Assembly: GCA_024235755.1 (NCBI GenBank)
Contig: JACKLV010000004.1
Coordinates: 62,001-126,000, forward strand
DNA length: 64,000 nucleotides
Origin: Burkholderiales bacterium
Lineage (GTDB): Bacteria; Pseudomonadota; Gammaproteobacteria; Burkholderiales; Nitrosomonadaceae
Reading direction: 5' to 3'
In this document: positions 35,202-45,000 of the stretch, in pieces
Layout: the number at the start of each line of letters is the position of its first letter
Position numbering within the stretch: the first letter of the stretch is position 1
Made by a program: the position numbers and the translations under genes
The notes under the pieces: generated by a model
What the model was told of the DNA's origin: nothing
What the model saw: the letters and a program-made list of their open reading frames with translations, nothing else
Databases searched by the model: none

Positions 35202-36263
35202 ATGAATATAGCAATTTTGGCTGGTGACGGCATCGGGCCAGAAATTATCGCGCAAGCGGTGCGAGTGCTGGATGCGCTCAAAGCAGACGGATTCGATATC
35301 GAACTGGAATACGGATTAATAGGCGGGTGCGCAGTCGATGCAACGGGTGAGCCTTATCCGGAAATCACACACCAACTGGTTTCTCAAGCTGATGCGGTAT
35401 TGCTTGGAGCGGTTGGGGGGCCGCAGTATGACGGGTTACCGCGACCTAAACGACCGGAGAGAGGTTTGCTTGCAATTCGTAAAGCGCTAAATCTGTTCGC
35501 TAATCTGCGACCGGCGATACTTTACTCGGAACTGGCTGAGGCGTCGAGTTTGAAGCCTGAAGTTGTGGCCGGGCTGGATATTATGATTGTGCGCGAATTA
35601 ACTGGTGATATCTATTTTGGCGAACCGCGTGGCATAGAAGTGCGTGACGGGCAGCGAATCGGTTTCAATACCATGATTTATAGCGAAGCCGAGATTCAGC
35701 GTATAGCGCATATTGCTTTCCAAGCTGCTCAAAAAAGAAATCGCAGATTATGTTCGATAGACAAAATGAATGTATTGGAGTGTACGCAATTATGGCGTGA
35801 TGTGGTGGAAGAAACCGGTAAAGCGTATCCTGATGTGAAATTGTCGCATATGCTGGTTGATAATGCAGCCATGCAGTTGGTGCGCAATCCCAAGCAATTT
35901 GACGTGATCGTGACCGGAAATATGTTTGGTGATATTTTATCAGACGAGGCATCGATGTTAACCGGTTCTATCGGTATGCTGCCTTCTGCTTCCCTTGACA
36001 ATCATAATAAGGGGCTGTACGAACCAATTCACGGTTCAGCTCCAGATATTGCCGGCAAAAACATCGCTAACCCGCTTGCCACCATTCTTTCGGTCGCAAT
36101 GATGATGCGTTACACATTCAATCAGGAAGATGCGGCGCAACGCATTGAAAAAGCAGTAAAGAGAGTTTTGACACAGGGGCTGCGAACAAGCGATATCGCA
36201 AGTCAGGGGATGCAAGTGCTTGGCACGCGGGAAATGGGTGATGCGGTTTTATCCGCAATGTAA
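35202..36263 (+). CDS. leuB: 3-isopropylmalate dehydrogenase
   Basis: 353 residues. NAD-dependent oxidative decarboxylation of 3-isopropylmalate. Motifs: MNIAILAGDGIGPEI at the N-terminus, RELTGDIYFGEPRG with the active tyrosine, the signature NMFGDILSDEASMLTGSIG with metal-binding aspartates, and HGSAPDIAGKNIANP in the NAD site. Eighteen bases after leuD. Complete and normal in length. Confidence 0.97.
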   Translation: MNIAILAGDGIGPEIIAQAVRVLDALKADGFDIELEYGLIGGCAVDATGEPYPEITHQLVSQADAVLLGAVGGPQYDGLPRPKRPERGLLAIRKALNLFANLRPAILYSELAEASSLKPEVVAGLDIMIVRELTGDIYFGEPRGIEVRDGQRIGFNTMIYSEAEIQRIAHIAFQAAQKRNRRLCSIDKMNVLECTQLWRDVVEETGKAYPDVKLSHMLVDNAAMQLVRNPKQFDVIVTGNMFGDILSDEASMLTGSIGMLPSASLDNHNKGLYEPIHGSAPDIAGKNIANPLATILSVAMMMRYTFNQEDAAQRIEKAVKRVLTQGLRTSDIASQGMQVLGTREMGDAVLSAM

Positions 36264-36391
36264 GCAGTTTTGATATAAATAATTGCAGTAAGAAAAGGGA
36301 TTGTTTGGATGCGCTGATGATCATTTATGAAAAATCAGTAATTGAATATACTTTTTTAACAAGTGACATATTTTAAGGTGATAGGTTAACA

Positions 36392-37504
36392 ATGAAGCAG
36401 GTTGGTTTTGTCGGTTGGCGCGGTATGGTTGGTTCAGTTTTAATGCAGCGTATGCGTGAAGAAGACGATTTTTCCCTGATTAATCCTGTATTTTTTTCGA
36501 CATCACAGCAAGGTGATCAGGGTCCGGTGATTGGGAAGGATGTGCCGCCGTTGAAGGACGCTTACGATTTGACTGAGCTTGCAGCAATGGATGTCATTGT
36601 GACCTGTCAAGGGGGGGATTATACCAATAAAGTTGTCAAAAATCTTAGGCAGTCCGGTTGGCAAGGTTTTTGGATTGACGCGGCGTCGGCTTTGCGCATG
36701 GATGATGATGCTGTCATTATTCTTGATCCGGTAAATATGCCTGTCATCAAACAGGCAATCCATGATGGCGTAAAAAATTATATTGGCGGAAATTGTACAG
36801 TCAGTCTGATGCTAATGGCGGTTAGCGGACTGATTGAAAAGGGACTGGTTGAGTGGGTCAATGTTATGACTTATCAGGCAGCCTCGGGCGCCGGTGCCCG
36901 TAACATGCGGGAACTGTTGCAGCAGATGGGCGAAGCGCATCGCGTTGCCAAAGAATTGCTGGACGACCCGGCATCCAGTATTTTGGATATTGATCGTGAA
37001 GTTGCTGGAACATTGCGCGATAAGAATTTTCCGGTAGCCAATTTTGGCGTTCCACTCGCAGGTAGTCTTATTCCTTGGATAGACAAAGCTGTAGCCAACG
37101 GCCAAAGCCGCGAAGAATGGAAGGGCTTGGCAGAAACCAATAAAATTATGGGCAAAAAAGATCAGATATTGCCTGTTGACGGCACTTGTGTTCGTGTTGG
37201 CGCTATGCGTTGTCACAGTCAAGCACTTACCATGAAACTCAAGAAAAATATTCCGCTGGACGAAGTGGAAGACATTATTGCCAATTCTAATGAGTGGGTA
37301 CGGGTTATTCCAAATGAACGGGAAGCAACAACAAGAGAATTAACCCCTGCAGCCGTTACCGGTACCTTGTCTATACCAGTTGGACGTATACGCAAACTGG
37401 CCATGGGTGACGAGTATTTGTCAGCTTTTACAGTAGGTGACCAGCTTCTTTGGGGGGCTGCGGAACCGTTGCGAAGAATGCTTAGAATTCTAGTGCAGCA
37501 TTAA
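36392..37504 (+). CDS. asd: Aspartate-semialdehyde dehydrogenase
   Basis: 370 residues. Reduces aspartyl phosphate to the semialdehyde for lysine, threonine and methionine synthesis and for diaminopimelate in peptidoglycan. NADP motif GFVGWRGMVGSVL at the N-terminus, catalytic Cys135 in GGNCTVSLM, substrate segment TYQAASGAGARNM, and the histidine in RVGAMRCHSQALT. Belongs to the Gram-negative Asd type. It lies 128 bases after leuB and before fimV, the usual betaproteobacterial order. Confidence 0.97.
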   Translation: MKQVGFVGWRGMVGSVLMQRMREEDDFSLINPVFFSTSQQGDQGPVIGKDVPPLKDAYDLTELAAMDVIVTCQGGDYTNKVVKNLRQSGWQGFWIDAASALRMDDDAVIILDPVNMPVIKQAIHDGVKNYIGGNCTVSLMLMAVSGLIEKGLVEWVNVMTYQAASGAGARNMRELLQQMGEAHRVAKELLDDPASSILDIDREVAGTLRDKNFPVANFGVPLAGSLIPWIDKAVANGQSREEWKGLAETNKIMGKKDQILPVDGTCVRVGAMRCHSQALTMKLKKNIPLDEVEDIIANSNEWVRVIPNEREATTRELTPAAVTGTLSIPVGRIRKLAMGDEYLSAFTVGDQLLWGAAEPLRRMLRILVQH

Positions 37505-37530
37505 ATTTGAACAATTATTGACTGATTATT

Positions 37531-37550
37531 AAGACAAATGGTATTGTCTT
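37531..37550. repeat. Short hairpin after asd
   Basis: AAGACAA (37531-37537) / TTGTCTT (37544-37550) with a 6-base loop, 27 bases after the asd stop. No T tract follows, so termination is doubtful; an operator in the fimV upstream region is the other option. Confidence 0.3.
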
Positions 37551-37676
37551 AATGTATTGACTCAAATTCTTTTTCAAGAAATTAGCATATAATTTCGTGA
37601 ATGTTTGGCGCTTGCATTAGTCGTGTTCATGCTAGGCTAGGTCTATTTTCTTTTGAGAACAAGAGAGGAGTCCTCA

Positions 37677-40385
37677 GTGTATACATCGTTTTTTAGAGCG
37701 TGCTTGTTGTTAGTTGGTTTTATTTTTTCCTTAACTGCTCATGCTGCAGGACTTGGTAAGCTAACAATCAATTCTTCTCTTGGGCAGCCGCTCAATGCTG
37801 AGATTGACCTTGTTTCTGTCAGTGACGAGGAACTTTCTTCTTTAAGTGCTGAGATTGCTTCGCACGAAGCATTCGCACAGGCGGGTATACGTTATGAACC
37901 TTTCTTTTCGACGTTTAAAATTTCTATAGCGTCACGCGTCAATGGCGATCCATACGTAAAGATTGTTTCTCCGCAGTCTGTAAACGAACCGTTTCTCAAT
38001 ATGCTAGTAGAGTTAAGCTGGGCTTCGGGGCGTTTGCTGCGGGAGTATACCGTTTTACTCGACCCTGCAGACGCCAGACCTTCCGAACCGGTAGCGCCAG
38101 TAGTGTCGGAAATTCTAGACACGACGGAATCTGCGGTTGAAACGGAAATGATTGCCATCGACCAGGCTGTTTCTCAAACAACTGCTTTACCCGCCACTCA
38201 ACCAGTTGTACAAAGGCGGCAGCCAGCGCAAGCATTGCCAAGACCTGGTACATATGGACCGATTCTGGAAGGCGATACACTCTCTTCGATTGCCCGGCAG
38301 TTTAAACCCGAGTCGGTTAATCTCAATCAGATGCTGGTTGCAATATTTCGGGCAAATCGTGATGCGTTTATAGCGGATAACATGAATTTGCTTAAAACCG
38401 GCGTGATTCTGAATATACCTGATTTGCACGAAGTAACAGAAATCAGTGAAAGAGAGGCCAATACGGAGGTCAGAGTACAGGTAAGTGATTGGCATAAATA
38501 TCGTCAGAATCTAGCTTTGTCAGCACAGCCGCCACAGGACATTGATGCACTCAGCCAGACGGCTACGGGAGAAATTACAACAGCAGTGGATAACGCCGCG
38601 GTTTCTCGCAGTGAGTCGGCTGCAGAAGTGTTGCGGTTATCAAGCGGCGAAAAATTGTCGGATTCCCAGGATGGAAGTTCTGATTTAAGTGCGCAGGAAA
38701 GAATACGCATGATGGAAGAAGATGCCATTGCGCGTAATCTCGCATTAAAAGAAGCGAATGAACGTGTTGCGATGTTAGAAAAGAACGTTGAGAATCTACA
38801 AAAACTGTTGTCCTTACAAAATTCCGAGTTGGCGCAGGCGCAGATAAATGCAGAATCTCAGCTACAGTCTTCGCAACCAGAAGCAGAAACACTGGAAGTC
38901 ATTCCGGCAGAATCCATTTCGTCGTCCGATGATGAATTTGACTTGCTTTCCGAAAATGAGTCTACGTTTGAGTTAGAGACAACTTCAGAAGCCGATTCAT
39001 TGTCAGTCACGGATATAGTTTCACAGAATGGTTCCGAAACCGAAACATTGGCTGCCTTGTCTCCTGTGACTCAAGTTGAGTCAGCGGCTAATTCAATTTT
39101 GATTCCAGAATCAGAAGAAGTGTCTTGGCTCGACCAGATAATGGATAATATGATGTATATCGGTGCCGCTTCAGCCATACTGTTGCTTACTCTGTTGGCT
39201 TTCATACTCAGGCGTCGCAAACAGGCTGCTGAGGTTGAAGCCGCCGCTGAAGAATCCAGATATGAAGAGTTGTCATCGGCTTTGCGTGATAAAACAGCTG
39301 CTGCCGTTGCTGTTGCCCATGCTGCCGGTCAAAACAAAGATGATTCGGATGAATTTGAGCAGACGAATCAATTTTTCTCGCAAGAAGAATCACAGGAAAA
39401 AGAAGACTTGGCCGCGTTTGATTTGTCAGCGGATTTGGATGAAAGTGCAAAAACTCCGGCAGATAAATCGTATGATGCCGATCAGCCGATTGAATTGGAT
39501 TTTTCAAAGGAAAATGAGGAAGCTGATGCCGGAATTGAATCTTCGCTAGACGAATCCGATGCCAATACAGGTATGGAAGCTTTTGATGAAAATAGATTGG
39601 AAGCGGAAAACCTTGATGACACATTATCGGAGAATTCCGATCATATGCTTGATTTTAACACTGAGTCTGAAACATCGGCTACGGCGGATCAGGAGGCTTC
39701 CGATGCAAGCGATGAGGCGCATGTGATGGATTTTACGGCCGAGGCGTCGAATCCGGCAGAGGATGCTAATTTGGATTATGAATTGAAGATCGATTTTGAT
39801 GAAGAGCAAAAGCCTGAAATTGACGACACTTTACAAGAAAGCCGTGCAGATGATGAATCTGCAGTGGAGTCGACAGAACCAGAATCTGATACTGAAAACA
39901 TGCTTGATTTTTCAGTTGATCCTGCAACTATTGATCTTTCCGATGAAAGTGATCTGGTGGATGAATCAGCACTTGAAACGTCTATCACGGATGATGAGGA
40001 TAAGACTCTTGATGCGTCTGAACTGGATTTTATATCTGAATCCGTTATACAAGAAGCCGTATCTGAGGAAAATGAAAATATATCTTCCGATTCAGACAAG
40101 CAGGTATCTGAAATCGATTTTTCCGATATCGATTTGAATGTCGAGAACGCATCCGAATCTGCAGAGAATAAGGTCGATAACGAGATCGGGGTAACTGAGT
40201 CTGCATCAACCGAGCCTGGAACGAAAAGCGAGCAATGGCATGAGATAGAAACTAAAATTGATTTGGCAAAAGCTTATCTGGAAATGGAAGACACGGAAGG
40301 TGCGCGAGAAATGCTCGAAGAAGTTGCTCAGGAAGGTGACAAGGATCAACAGAAAACCGCTAAAGAATTACTGGAAAAACTCTAG
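37677..40385 (+). CDS. fimV: FimV-type peptidoglycan-binding inner-membrane hub protein
   Basis: 902 residues from GTG at 37677, chosen because GAGAGGAG sits six bases upstream and a signal peptide (FFRACLLLVGFIFSLTAHA) then starts at once; the frame is open eight codons further. Order: conserved N-terminal FimV domain (AGLGKLTINSSLGQPLNAEI), LysM-like domain about 190-250 (GDTLSSIARQF), coiled coil about 340-395, membrane helix about 493-515, a long acidic cytoplasmic region (515-850), and the C-terminal FimV helix pair (KIDLAKAYLEMEDTEGAREML). In relatives it organises type IV pili and polar proteins. A perfect TATAAT at 37588-37593 lacks a matching -35. Confidence 0.92.
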   Translation: MYTSFFRACLLLVGFIFSLTAHAAGLGKLTINSSLGQPLNAEIDLVSVSDEELSSLSAEIASHEAFAQAGIRYEPFFSTFKISIASRVNGDPYVKIVSPQSVNEPFLNMLVELSWASGRLLREYTVLLDPADARPSEPVAPVVSEILDTTESAVETEMIAIDQAVSQTTALPATQPVVQRRQPAQALPRPGTYGPILEGDTLSSIARQFKPESVNLNQMLVAIFRANRDAFIADNMNLLKTGVILNIPDLHEVTEISEREANTEVRVQVSDWHKYRQNLALSAQPPQDIDALSQTATGEITTAVDNAAVSRSESAAEVLRLSSGEKLSDSQDGSSDLSAQERIRMMEEDAIARNLALKEANERVAMLEKNVENLQKLLSLQNSELAQAQINAESQLQSSQPEAETLEVIPAESISSSDDEFDLLSENESTFELETTSEADSLSVTDIVSQNGSETETLAALSPVTQVESAANSILIPESEEVSWLDQIMDNMMYIGAASAILLLTLLAFILRRRKQAAEVEAAAEESRYEELSSALRDKTAAAVAVAHAAGQNKDDSDEFEQTNQFFSQEESQEKEDLAAFDLSADLDESAKTPADKSYDADQPIELDFSKENEEADAGIESSLDESDANTGMEAFDENRLEAENLDDTLSENSDHMLDFNTESETSATADQEASDASDEAHVMDFTAEASNPAEDANLDYELKIDFDEEQKPEIDDTLQESRADDESAVESTEPESDTENMLDFSVDPATIDLSDESDLVDESALETSITDDEDKTLDASELDFISESVIQEAVSEENENISSDSDKQVSEIDFSDIDLNVENASESAENKVDNEIGVTESASTEPGTKSEQWHEIETKIDLAKAYLEMEDTEGAREMLEEVAQEGDKDQQKTAKELLEKL

Positions 40386-40452
40386 TGCACTGTCTTTAAG
40401 ATGTACTGTGTAACCCCCGCGCTGATTGCAACTGAATGAGTACAGCTTTATT

Positions 40453-41250
40453 GTGAGAGTTGTACTCATACTCGAATACAACGGTAGTAATTATTGCGGG
40501 TGGCAGAGTCAATTATGCAACTGCTCGATACAGGATAAACTGGAAGTTGCATTATCCCGCATTGCTGACGAAAAAATTCGCGTGGTTACTGCCGGCAGAA
40601 CTGACGCAGGGGTGCACGCTTTATATCAGGTGGTGCATTTCGATACCACGGTAAAGCGGCCTTCGACAGCATGGGTGAGAGGTGTCAATACATTTTTGCC
40701 AAAAGATATCGCTGTACTTTGGGCAAGCGAAATATCCAGTCAGTTTCACGCGCGCTTCAGCGCAAGCTCACGATGTTATCAATACTTGCTGCTCAATCAC
40801 CCGATTCGTCCTGGCATTTTTTATCATAACGTGGGATGGTATCATCAACCGCTGGATCTCAAAAAAATGCGTGCTGCTTCCCAATTATTGCTTGGCGAAC
40901 ACGATTTCTCAGCCTTTCGCGCGGCAGAGTGTCAGGCAAAATCGCCTGTACGCACGTTGACGCAACTGGATATATCGTGTCGTGGTAACATGATTGTTTT
41001 TGATCTGTCTGCCAATGCATTTTTACACCATATGGTGCGTAATATTATCGGGTGTCTGGTATACGTCGGTAAGGGACGTTATTCTCTGGATTGGTTCCAA
41101 ATGTTACTGGAAAACGGCGACAGGGCAGCTGCTGCACCAACATTTTCAGCGTCCGGTCTTTATCTGGCGGATATTATTTACGATCCAAGATGGAATCTTC
41201 CGCGCATAAAAAAACGCGCAAGCATCATTGATAATTACCGGTTTTTGTAA
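40453..41250 (+). CDS. truA: tRNA pseudouridine synthase A
   Basis: 265 residues from GTG at 40453 (VRVVLILEYNGSNYCGWQ), which matches where homologues begin; a TTG nine codons upstream keeps the frame open. Modifies U38-U40 in the anticodon arm. Catalytic Asp is in AGRTDAGVHA; other family segments are RYSCYQYLLLN-like RCYQYLLLNHP and FLHHMVRNIIG. Lies 68 bases after fimV, before trpF, as in other Gram-negatives. Start codon uncertain, function not. Confidence 0.94.
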   Translation: MRVVLILEYNGSNYCGWQSQLCNCSIQDKLEVALSRIADEKIRVVTAGRTDAGVHALYQVVHFDTTVKRPSTAWVRGVNTFLPKDIAVLWASEISSQFHARFSASSRCYQYLLLNHPIRPGIFYHNVGWYHQPLDLKKMRAASQLLLGEHDFSAFRAAECQAKSPVRTLTQLDISCRGNMIVFDLSANAFLHHMVRNIIGCLVYVGKGRYSLDWFQMLLENGDRAAAAPTFSASGLYLADIIYDPRWNLPRIKKRASIIDNYRFL

Positions 41251-41284
41251 CCCTCTTTGTAGACGTTTTCAAATTAAATAATTT

Positions 41285-41902
41285 ATGGTTGCACGTGTAA
41301 AAATTTGCGGTATTACCCGTATTGAGGATGCGCTGGCAGCAGTCAATTGGGGGGCAGATGCGGTTGGCTTTGTATTCTGGCCAAACAGTTCGCGTTATAT
41401 CACGCCGCAAAAGGCTGCTGAAATTTCTGCAAATTTACCTGCCTTTATCTGTACTGTCGGTGTTTATGTCGATCCTGATCCAGACTGGGTTAATGAAACC
41501 GCTACAATCGCAAAATTGAGCTTGCTGCAGTTTCATGGTGACGAACAACCCGATTTTTGTAGTCAATTTTTCCTACCTTATATCAAGGCAATTCGCGTCA
41601 AGGAAGATGTAGATTTGTTACAATATGCCAATCGTTACAACACTGCCAAGGGATTACTGCTGGATACCTACACAAAGAATATGCCGGGTGGGACGGGAAG
41701 TGTATTCGACTGGAATTTGATCCCCCGGCATTTGCCGTTGCCAGTGGTTTTGTCAGGTGGATTAAATGCTGAAAATATTTCGATGGCAGTCAAACAAGTT
41801 CGCCCCTGGGCAGTTGATGTCTCCAGTGGTGTTGAAATTGCCAAAGGTATCAAAGATGAGCAAAAAATTTCTGCTTTTATGCAAGGAGTTCGAGAAGAGT
41901 GA
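41285..41902 (+). CDS. trpF: Phosphoribosylanthranilate isomerase
   Basis: 205 residues. Amadori rearrangement in tryptophan synthesis. MVARVKICGITR carries the catalytic cysteine; the general-acid aspartate is in LLLDTYT, and VVLSGGLNAENI forms the phosphate site. The TGA stop at 41900-41902 overlaps a GTG that opens the trpB frame, so trpF and trpB are coupled. trpF is separate from trpC, as usual in this group. Confidence 0.96.
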   Translation: MVARVKICGITRIEDALAAVNWGADAVGFVFWPNSSRYITPQKAAEISANLPAFICTVGVYVDPDPDWVNETATIAKLSLLQFHGDEQPDFCSQFFLPYIKAIRVKEDVDLLQYANRYNTAKGLLLDTYTKNMPGGTGSVFDWNLIPRHLPLPVVLSGGLNAENISMAVKQVRPWAVDVSSGVEIAKGIKDEQKISAFMQGVREE

Positions 41903-41904
41903 AT

Positions 41905-43098
41905 ATGTATAATCTGCCGGACAGACAAGGCCATTTTGGCCCTTACGGTGGTGTGTTTGTCGCCGAAACACTGATTTCCGCGCTGGATGAATTGCGAGAG
42001 CAATATGATTATTATCGTAATGATGCTGAGTTTCAAGCTGAACTAGCAAACGAATTAAAGCATTATGTCGGGCGGCCAAGCCCGATTTACCATGCCAAAC
42101 GTTGGTCAGCGCATCTGGGGGGAGCGCAGATCCTGTTAAAACGTGAAGATTTAAACCATACAGGGGCACACAAAGTCAATAATACAGTCGGGCAGGCTTT
42201 GCTGGCCAGACGTATGGGAAAGAATCGGGTTATAGCGGAAACAGGCGCGGGGCAGCACGGTGTGGCTACAGCGACAGTGGCAGCGCGCTATGGAATGCAA
42301 TGTGTTGTCTATATGGGGGCTGAAGATGTTCGCCGACAAGCGACTAATGTATACCGAATGAAATTGCTGGGAGCCGAAGTGATACCGGTCGAATCAGGTT
42401 CTCGGACTTTGAAGGATGCATTGAATGAAGCCATGCGCGACTGGGTAACACAAGTTGAAAATACGTTTTATATTATCGGCACAGTCGCTGGACCGCATCC
42501 ATATCCGATGATGGTGCGCGATTTTCAAATTGTTATCGGAAATGAAGCCAAAATACAAATGCAGGAAACCTATGGCAGGCAGCCCGATGTGTTAATTGCG
42601 TGTGTCGGGGGTGGGTCAAATGCAATTGGTCTGTTTTATCCCTATATCGATGAAGAAAATGTGCGAATGATTGGTGTAGAAGCCGCCGGTAAGGGCCTGG
42701 ATACAAATAAACATGCGGCTACATTGAGTAAAGGAAAACCCGGTGTGTTGCATGGAAACCGCACATATTTGATACAGGATGAAAACGGACAGATAATTGA
42801 AACACACTCCATTTCGGCTGGATTGGACTATCCCGGCGTAGGACCGGAGCATGCGTGGCTCAAAGACATTCATCGCGCGGAGTATGTGGGAATAACAGAT
42901 GATGAGGCGCTGGAAGCATTTCATGCATTATGCCGTTTTGAAGGTATTATGCCTGCGCTTGAGTCAAGTCATGCCTTGGCTTATGCAGCTAAATTCGCGC
43001 CAACCCTTGCAAAAGATCAACTGATTCTTGTCAATCTCTCCGGACGTGGCGATAAAGATATGGCAACCGTTGCACAGATGTCCGGAATAACACTTTAG
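41905..43098 (+). CDS. trpB: Tryptophan synthase beta chain
   Basis: 397 residues from the ATG at 41905; a GTG at 41899 in the same frame overlaps the trpF stop and is an alternative start. PLP lysine is Lys90 in NHTGAHKVNN; the phosphate loop GGGSNAIG and the substrate loop ETGAGQHG are intact. Makes tryptophan from indole and serine. Followed by trpA after a 104-base gap. Confidence 0.97.
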   Translation: MYNLPDRQGHFGPYGGVFVAETLISALDELREQYDYYRNDAEFQAELANELKHYVGRPSPIYHAKRWSAHLGGAQILLKREDLNHTGAHKVNNTVGQALLARRMGKNRVIAETGAGQHGVATATVAARYGMQCVVYMGAEDVRRQATNVYRMKLLGAEVIPVESGSRTLKDALNEAMRDWVTQVENTFYIIGTVAGPHPYPMMVRDFQIVIGNEAKIQMQETYGRQPDVLIACVGGGSNAIGLFYPYIDEENVRMIGVEAAGKGLDTNKHAATLSKGKPGVLHGNRTYLIQDENGQIIETHSISAGLDYPGVGPEHAWLKDIHRAEYVGITDDEALEAFHALCRFEGIMPALESSHALAYAAKFAPTLAKDQLILVNLSGRGDKDMATVAQMSGITL

Positions 43099-43202
43099 CG
43101 TCGGGTTGGCACCGTCAACGATGTGATATGAAATAGTTATCGCTTAAAAGACGGGTGGTAGTTGACCTGACACTTCATGTTTTAAACATTTATATCAATA
43201 GT

Positions 43203-44009
43203 ATGAATCGCATAACACAAACATTTGCTGTTCTGCAGTCAAATCACAAAAAAGCGCTTATTCCTTTTATTACCGCTGGAGATCCCAATCCCTCATTAAC
43301 CGTTGAATTAATGCATAGCCTGGTCAAAGCCGGATCGGATATTATTGAACTGGGGGTGCCGTTTTCTGATCCGATGGCGGATGGGCCGACAATACAACGT
43401 TCTTCTGAGCGTGCATTAAAGCATCATGTGGGTTTGCATAACGTATTAAATATGGTTTCAGAATTTAGAAAAGAAAATATGCAGACCCCTGTTGTATTAA
43501 TGGGCTATGCTAATCCTGTAGAAGCAATGGGTTATGAGTACTTTGCTGCACAAGCTGAAAAGGCGGGAGTTGATGGTGTGTTGACTGTTGATTATCCGCC
43601 GGAAGAGTGCGAAGACTGGGTTCGCTGTCTTGAAAAGCATGGGCTGGATGCCATATTTTTGTTGTCACCAACGTCAAAACAATCCCGTATAGCGCAAGTT
43701 GCAAAACTGGCCAAAGGTTATATTTATTATGTTTCACTAAAAGGGGTTACTGGTGCATCAAACCTTGATTTGGAAAATGTAGCATCGAAGTTGGCAGAAT
43801 TGCGCGCAGTGGTCTCCATACCCATCGGGGTTGGCTTTGGAATACGTGATGCTGAGATGGCAAGTGCCGTGGCAAAACTAGCGGACGCCGTAGTTGTCGG
43901 CAGTCGTATCATAGAAGAAATTGAGCGTTCGTCGCAAAACGAATTGTTGAATAATGTGACACATTTAGTAGCTAGTATGCGTGAGGCTATTGATGAGCAG
44001 CGTAATTAA
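43203..44009 (+). CDS. trpA: Tryptophan synthase alpha chain
   Basis: 268 residues from ATG 43203 (MNRITQTFAVLQSNHKKALIPF); the 16 codons upstream have no family match. Catalytic Glu49 and Asp60 occupy the positions known from Salmonella (IIELGVPFSDPMADGP). The loop GVTGASN and the phosphate site GFGIRDAEMA follow. Releases indole to TrpB through the tunnel. 29 bases before accD, which is the usual neighbour. Confidence 0.97.
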   Translation: MNRITQTFAVLQSNHKKALIPFITAGDPNPSLTVELMHSLVKAGSDIIELGVPFSDPMADGPTIQRSSERALKHHVGLHNVLNMVSEFRKENMQTPVVLMGYANPVEAMGYEYFAAQAEKAGVDGVLTVDYPPEECEDWVRCLEKHGLDAIFLLSPTSKQSRIAQVAKLAKGYIYYVSLKGVTGASNLDLENVASKLAELRAVVSIPIGVGFGIRDAEMASAVAKLADAVVVGSRIIEEIERSSQNELLNNVTHLVASMREAIDEQRN

Positions 44010-44038
44010 TTCAGCCTGTTATAGAAGAGATCGTATTT

Positions 44039-44911
44039 ATGAGCTGGTTTCAAAATATTATTCCACCTAAAATCAAACGTAAAGAGAATGGTGAAAAAAA
44101 GATAGTTCCAGAAGGACTCTGGAGTAAATGTGGTTCCTGTGAAGCGGTTCTTTATTATACCGATCTTGTAAAAAATATGAGCGTTTGTCCCCGTTGCGAT
44201 TCTCATAATCGCATTTCTGCCAGAACACGCCTGGATTATTTTTTAGATGAACATCACCGGCAGGAAATCGGTGCGGAGATTCAACCGACGGATCCGCTAA
44301 AGTTTAAGGACAGTAAACGCTATGTGGACCGTCTGTCACAGGCTAAATCTAGTATTGATGAAGATGATGCGCTCATCGTCATGAGAGGCAGTATTTTGTC
44401 TGTACCTATTGTTGCCGCAGTTTTTGAATTCGGATTTATGGGTGGTTCGATGGGCTCTGTAGTTGGTGAACGTTTTGTGCGTGGTGTCAACACCTGCATT
44501 GCAAATCAGCTGCCATTTATATGTTTTAGTGCCAGTGGTGGGGCGCGCATGCAAGAAGGTTTGTTTTCACTCATGCAAATGGCTAAAACAACAGCGGCAT
44601 TGACGCGTTTGAGCCGTGAAAAACTACCATTTATCTCTGTCCTGACGGATCCAACTATGGGGGGCGTATCTGCCAGTTTTGCATTTATAGGTGATGTTGT
44701 TATCGCCGAACCCGGCGCATTGATTGGCTTCGCCGGCCCTAGAGTAATTGAGCAGACAGTACGCCAAAAATTGCCGGAAGGTTTTCAACGCGCTGAGTTT
44801 TTGCTGGAGCATGGAGCGGTTGATATGATAGTTGATCGCAGGCTAATGCGTGAAAAAATCGCAAATTTATGCACACTGTTGATGCGCAGTCCCATGCCGG
44901 TTACTGCTTAA
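44039..44911 (+). CDS. accD: Acetyl-CoA carboxylase carboxyltransferase subunit beta
   Basis: 290 residues. Transfers carboxyl from biotin to acetyl-CoA, the first step of fatty acid synthesis. An N-terminal zinc ribbon has Cys31, Cys34, Cys50 and Cys53, then the crotonase-fold domain with SASGGARMQEG and LTDPTMGGVSASFAFIGD. AGAAGAGA lies eight bases before the ATG. Situated between trpA and folC as in many proteobacteria. Confidence 0.97.
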   Translation: MSWFQNIIPPKIKRKENGEKKIVPEGLWSKCGSCEAVLYYTDLVKNMSVCPRCDSHNRISARTRLDYFLDEHHRQEIGAEIQPTDPLKFKDSKRYVDRLSQAKSSIDEDDALIVMRGSILSVPIVAAVFEFGFMGGSMGSVVGERFVRGVNTCIANQLPFICFSASGGARMQEGLFSLMQMAKTTAALTRLSREKLPFISVLTDPTMGGVSASFAFIGDVVIAEPGALIGFAGPRVIEQTVRQKLPEGFQRAEFLLEHGAVDMIVDRRLMREKIANLCTLLMRSPMPVTA

Positions 44912-45000
44912 ATCAACTTAACCAGAGTTAGGTTATATGCTCCAGGGGTCGTTTTTTTACTTTCCTAGCCTGTTGTGTGACAGTACCTGAAGTTGGATCC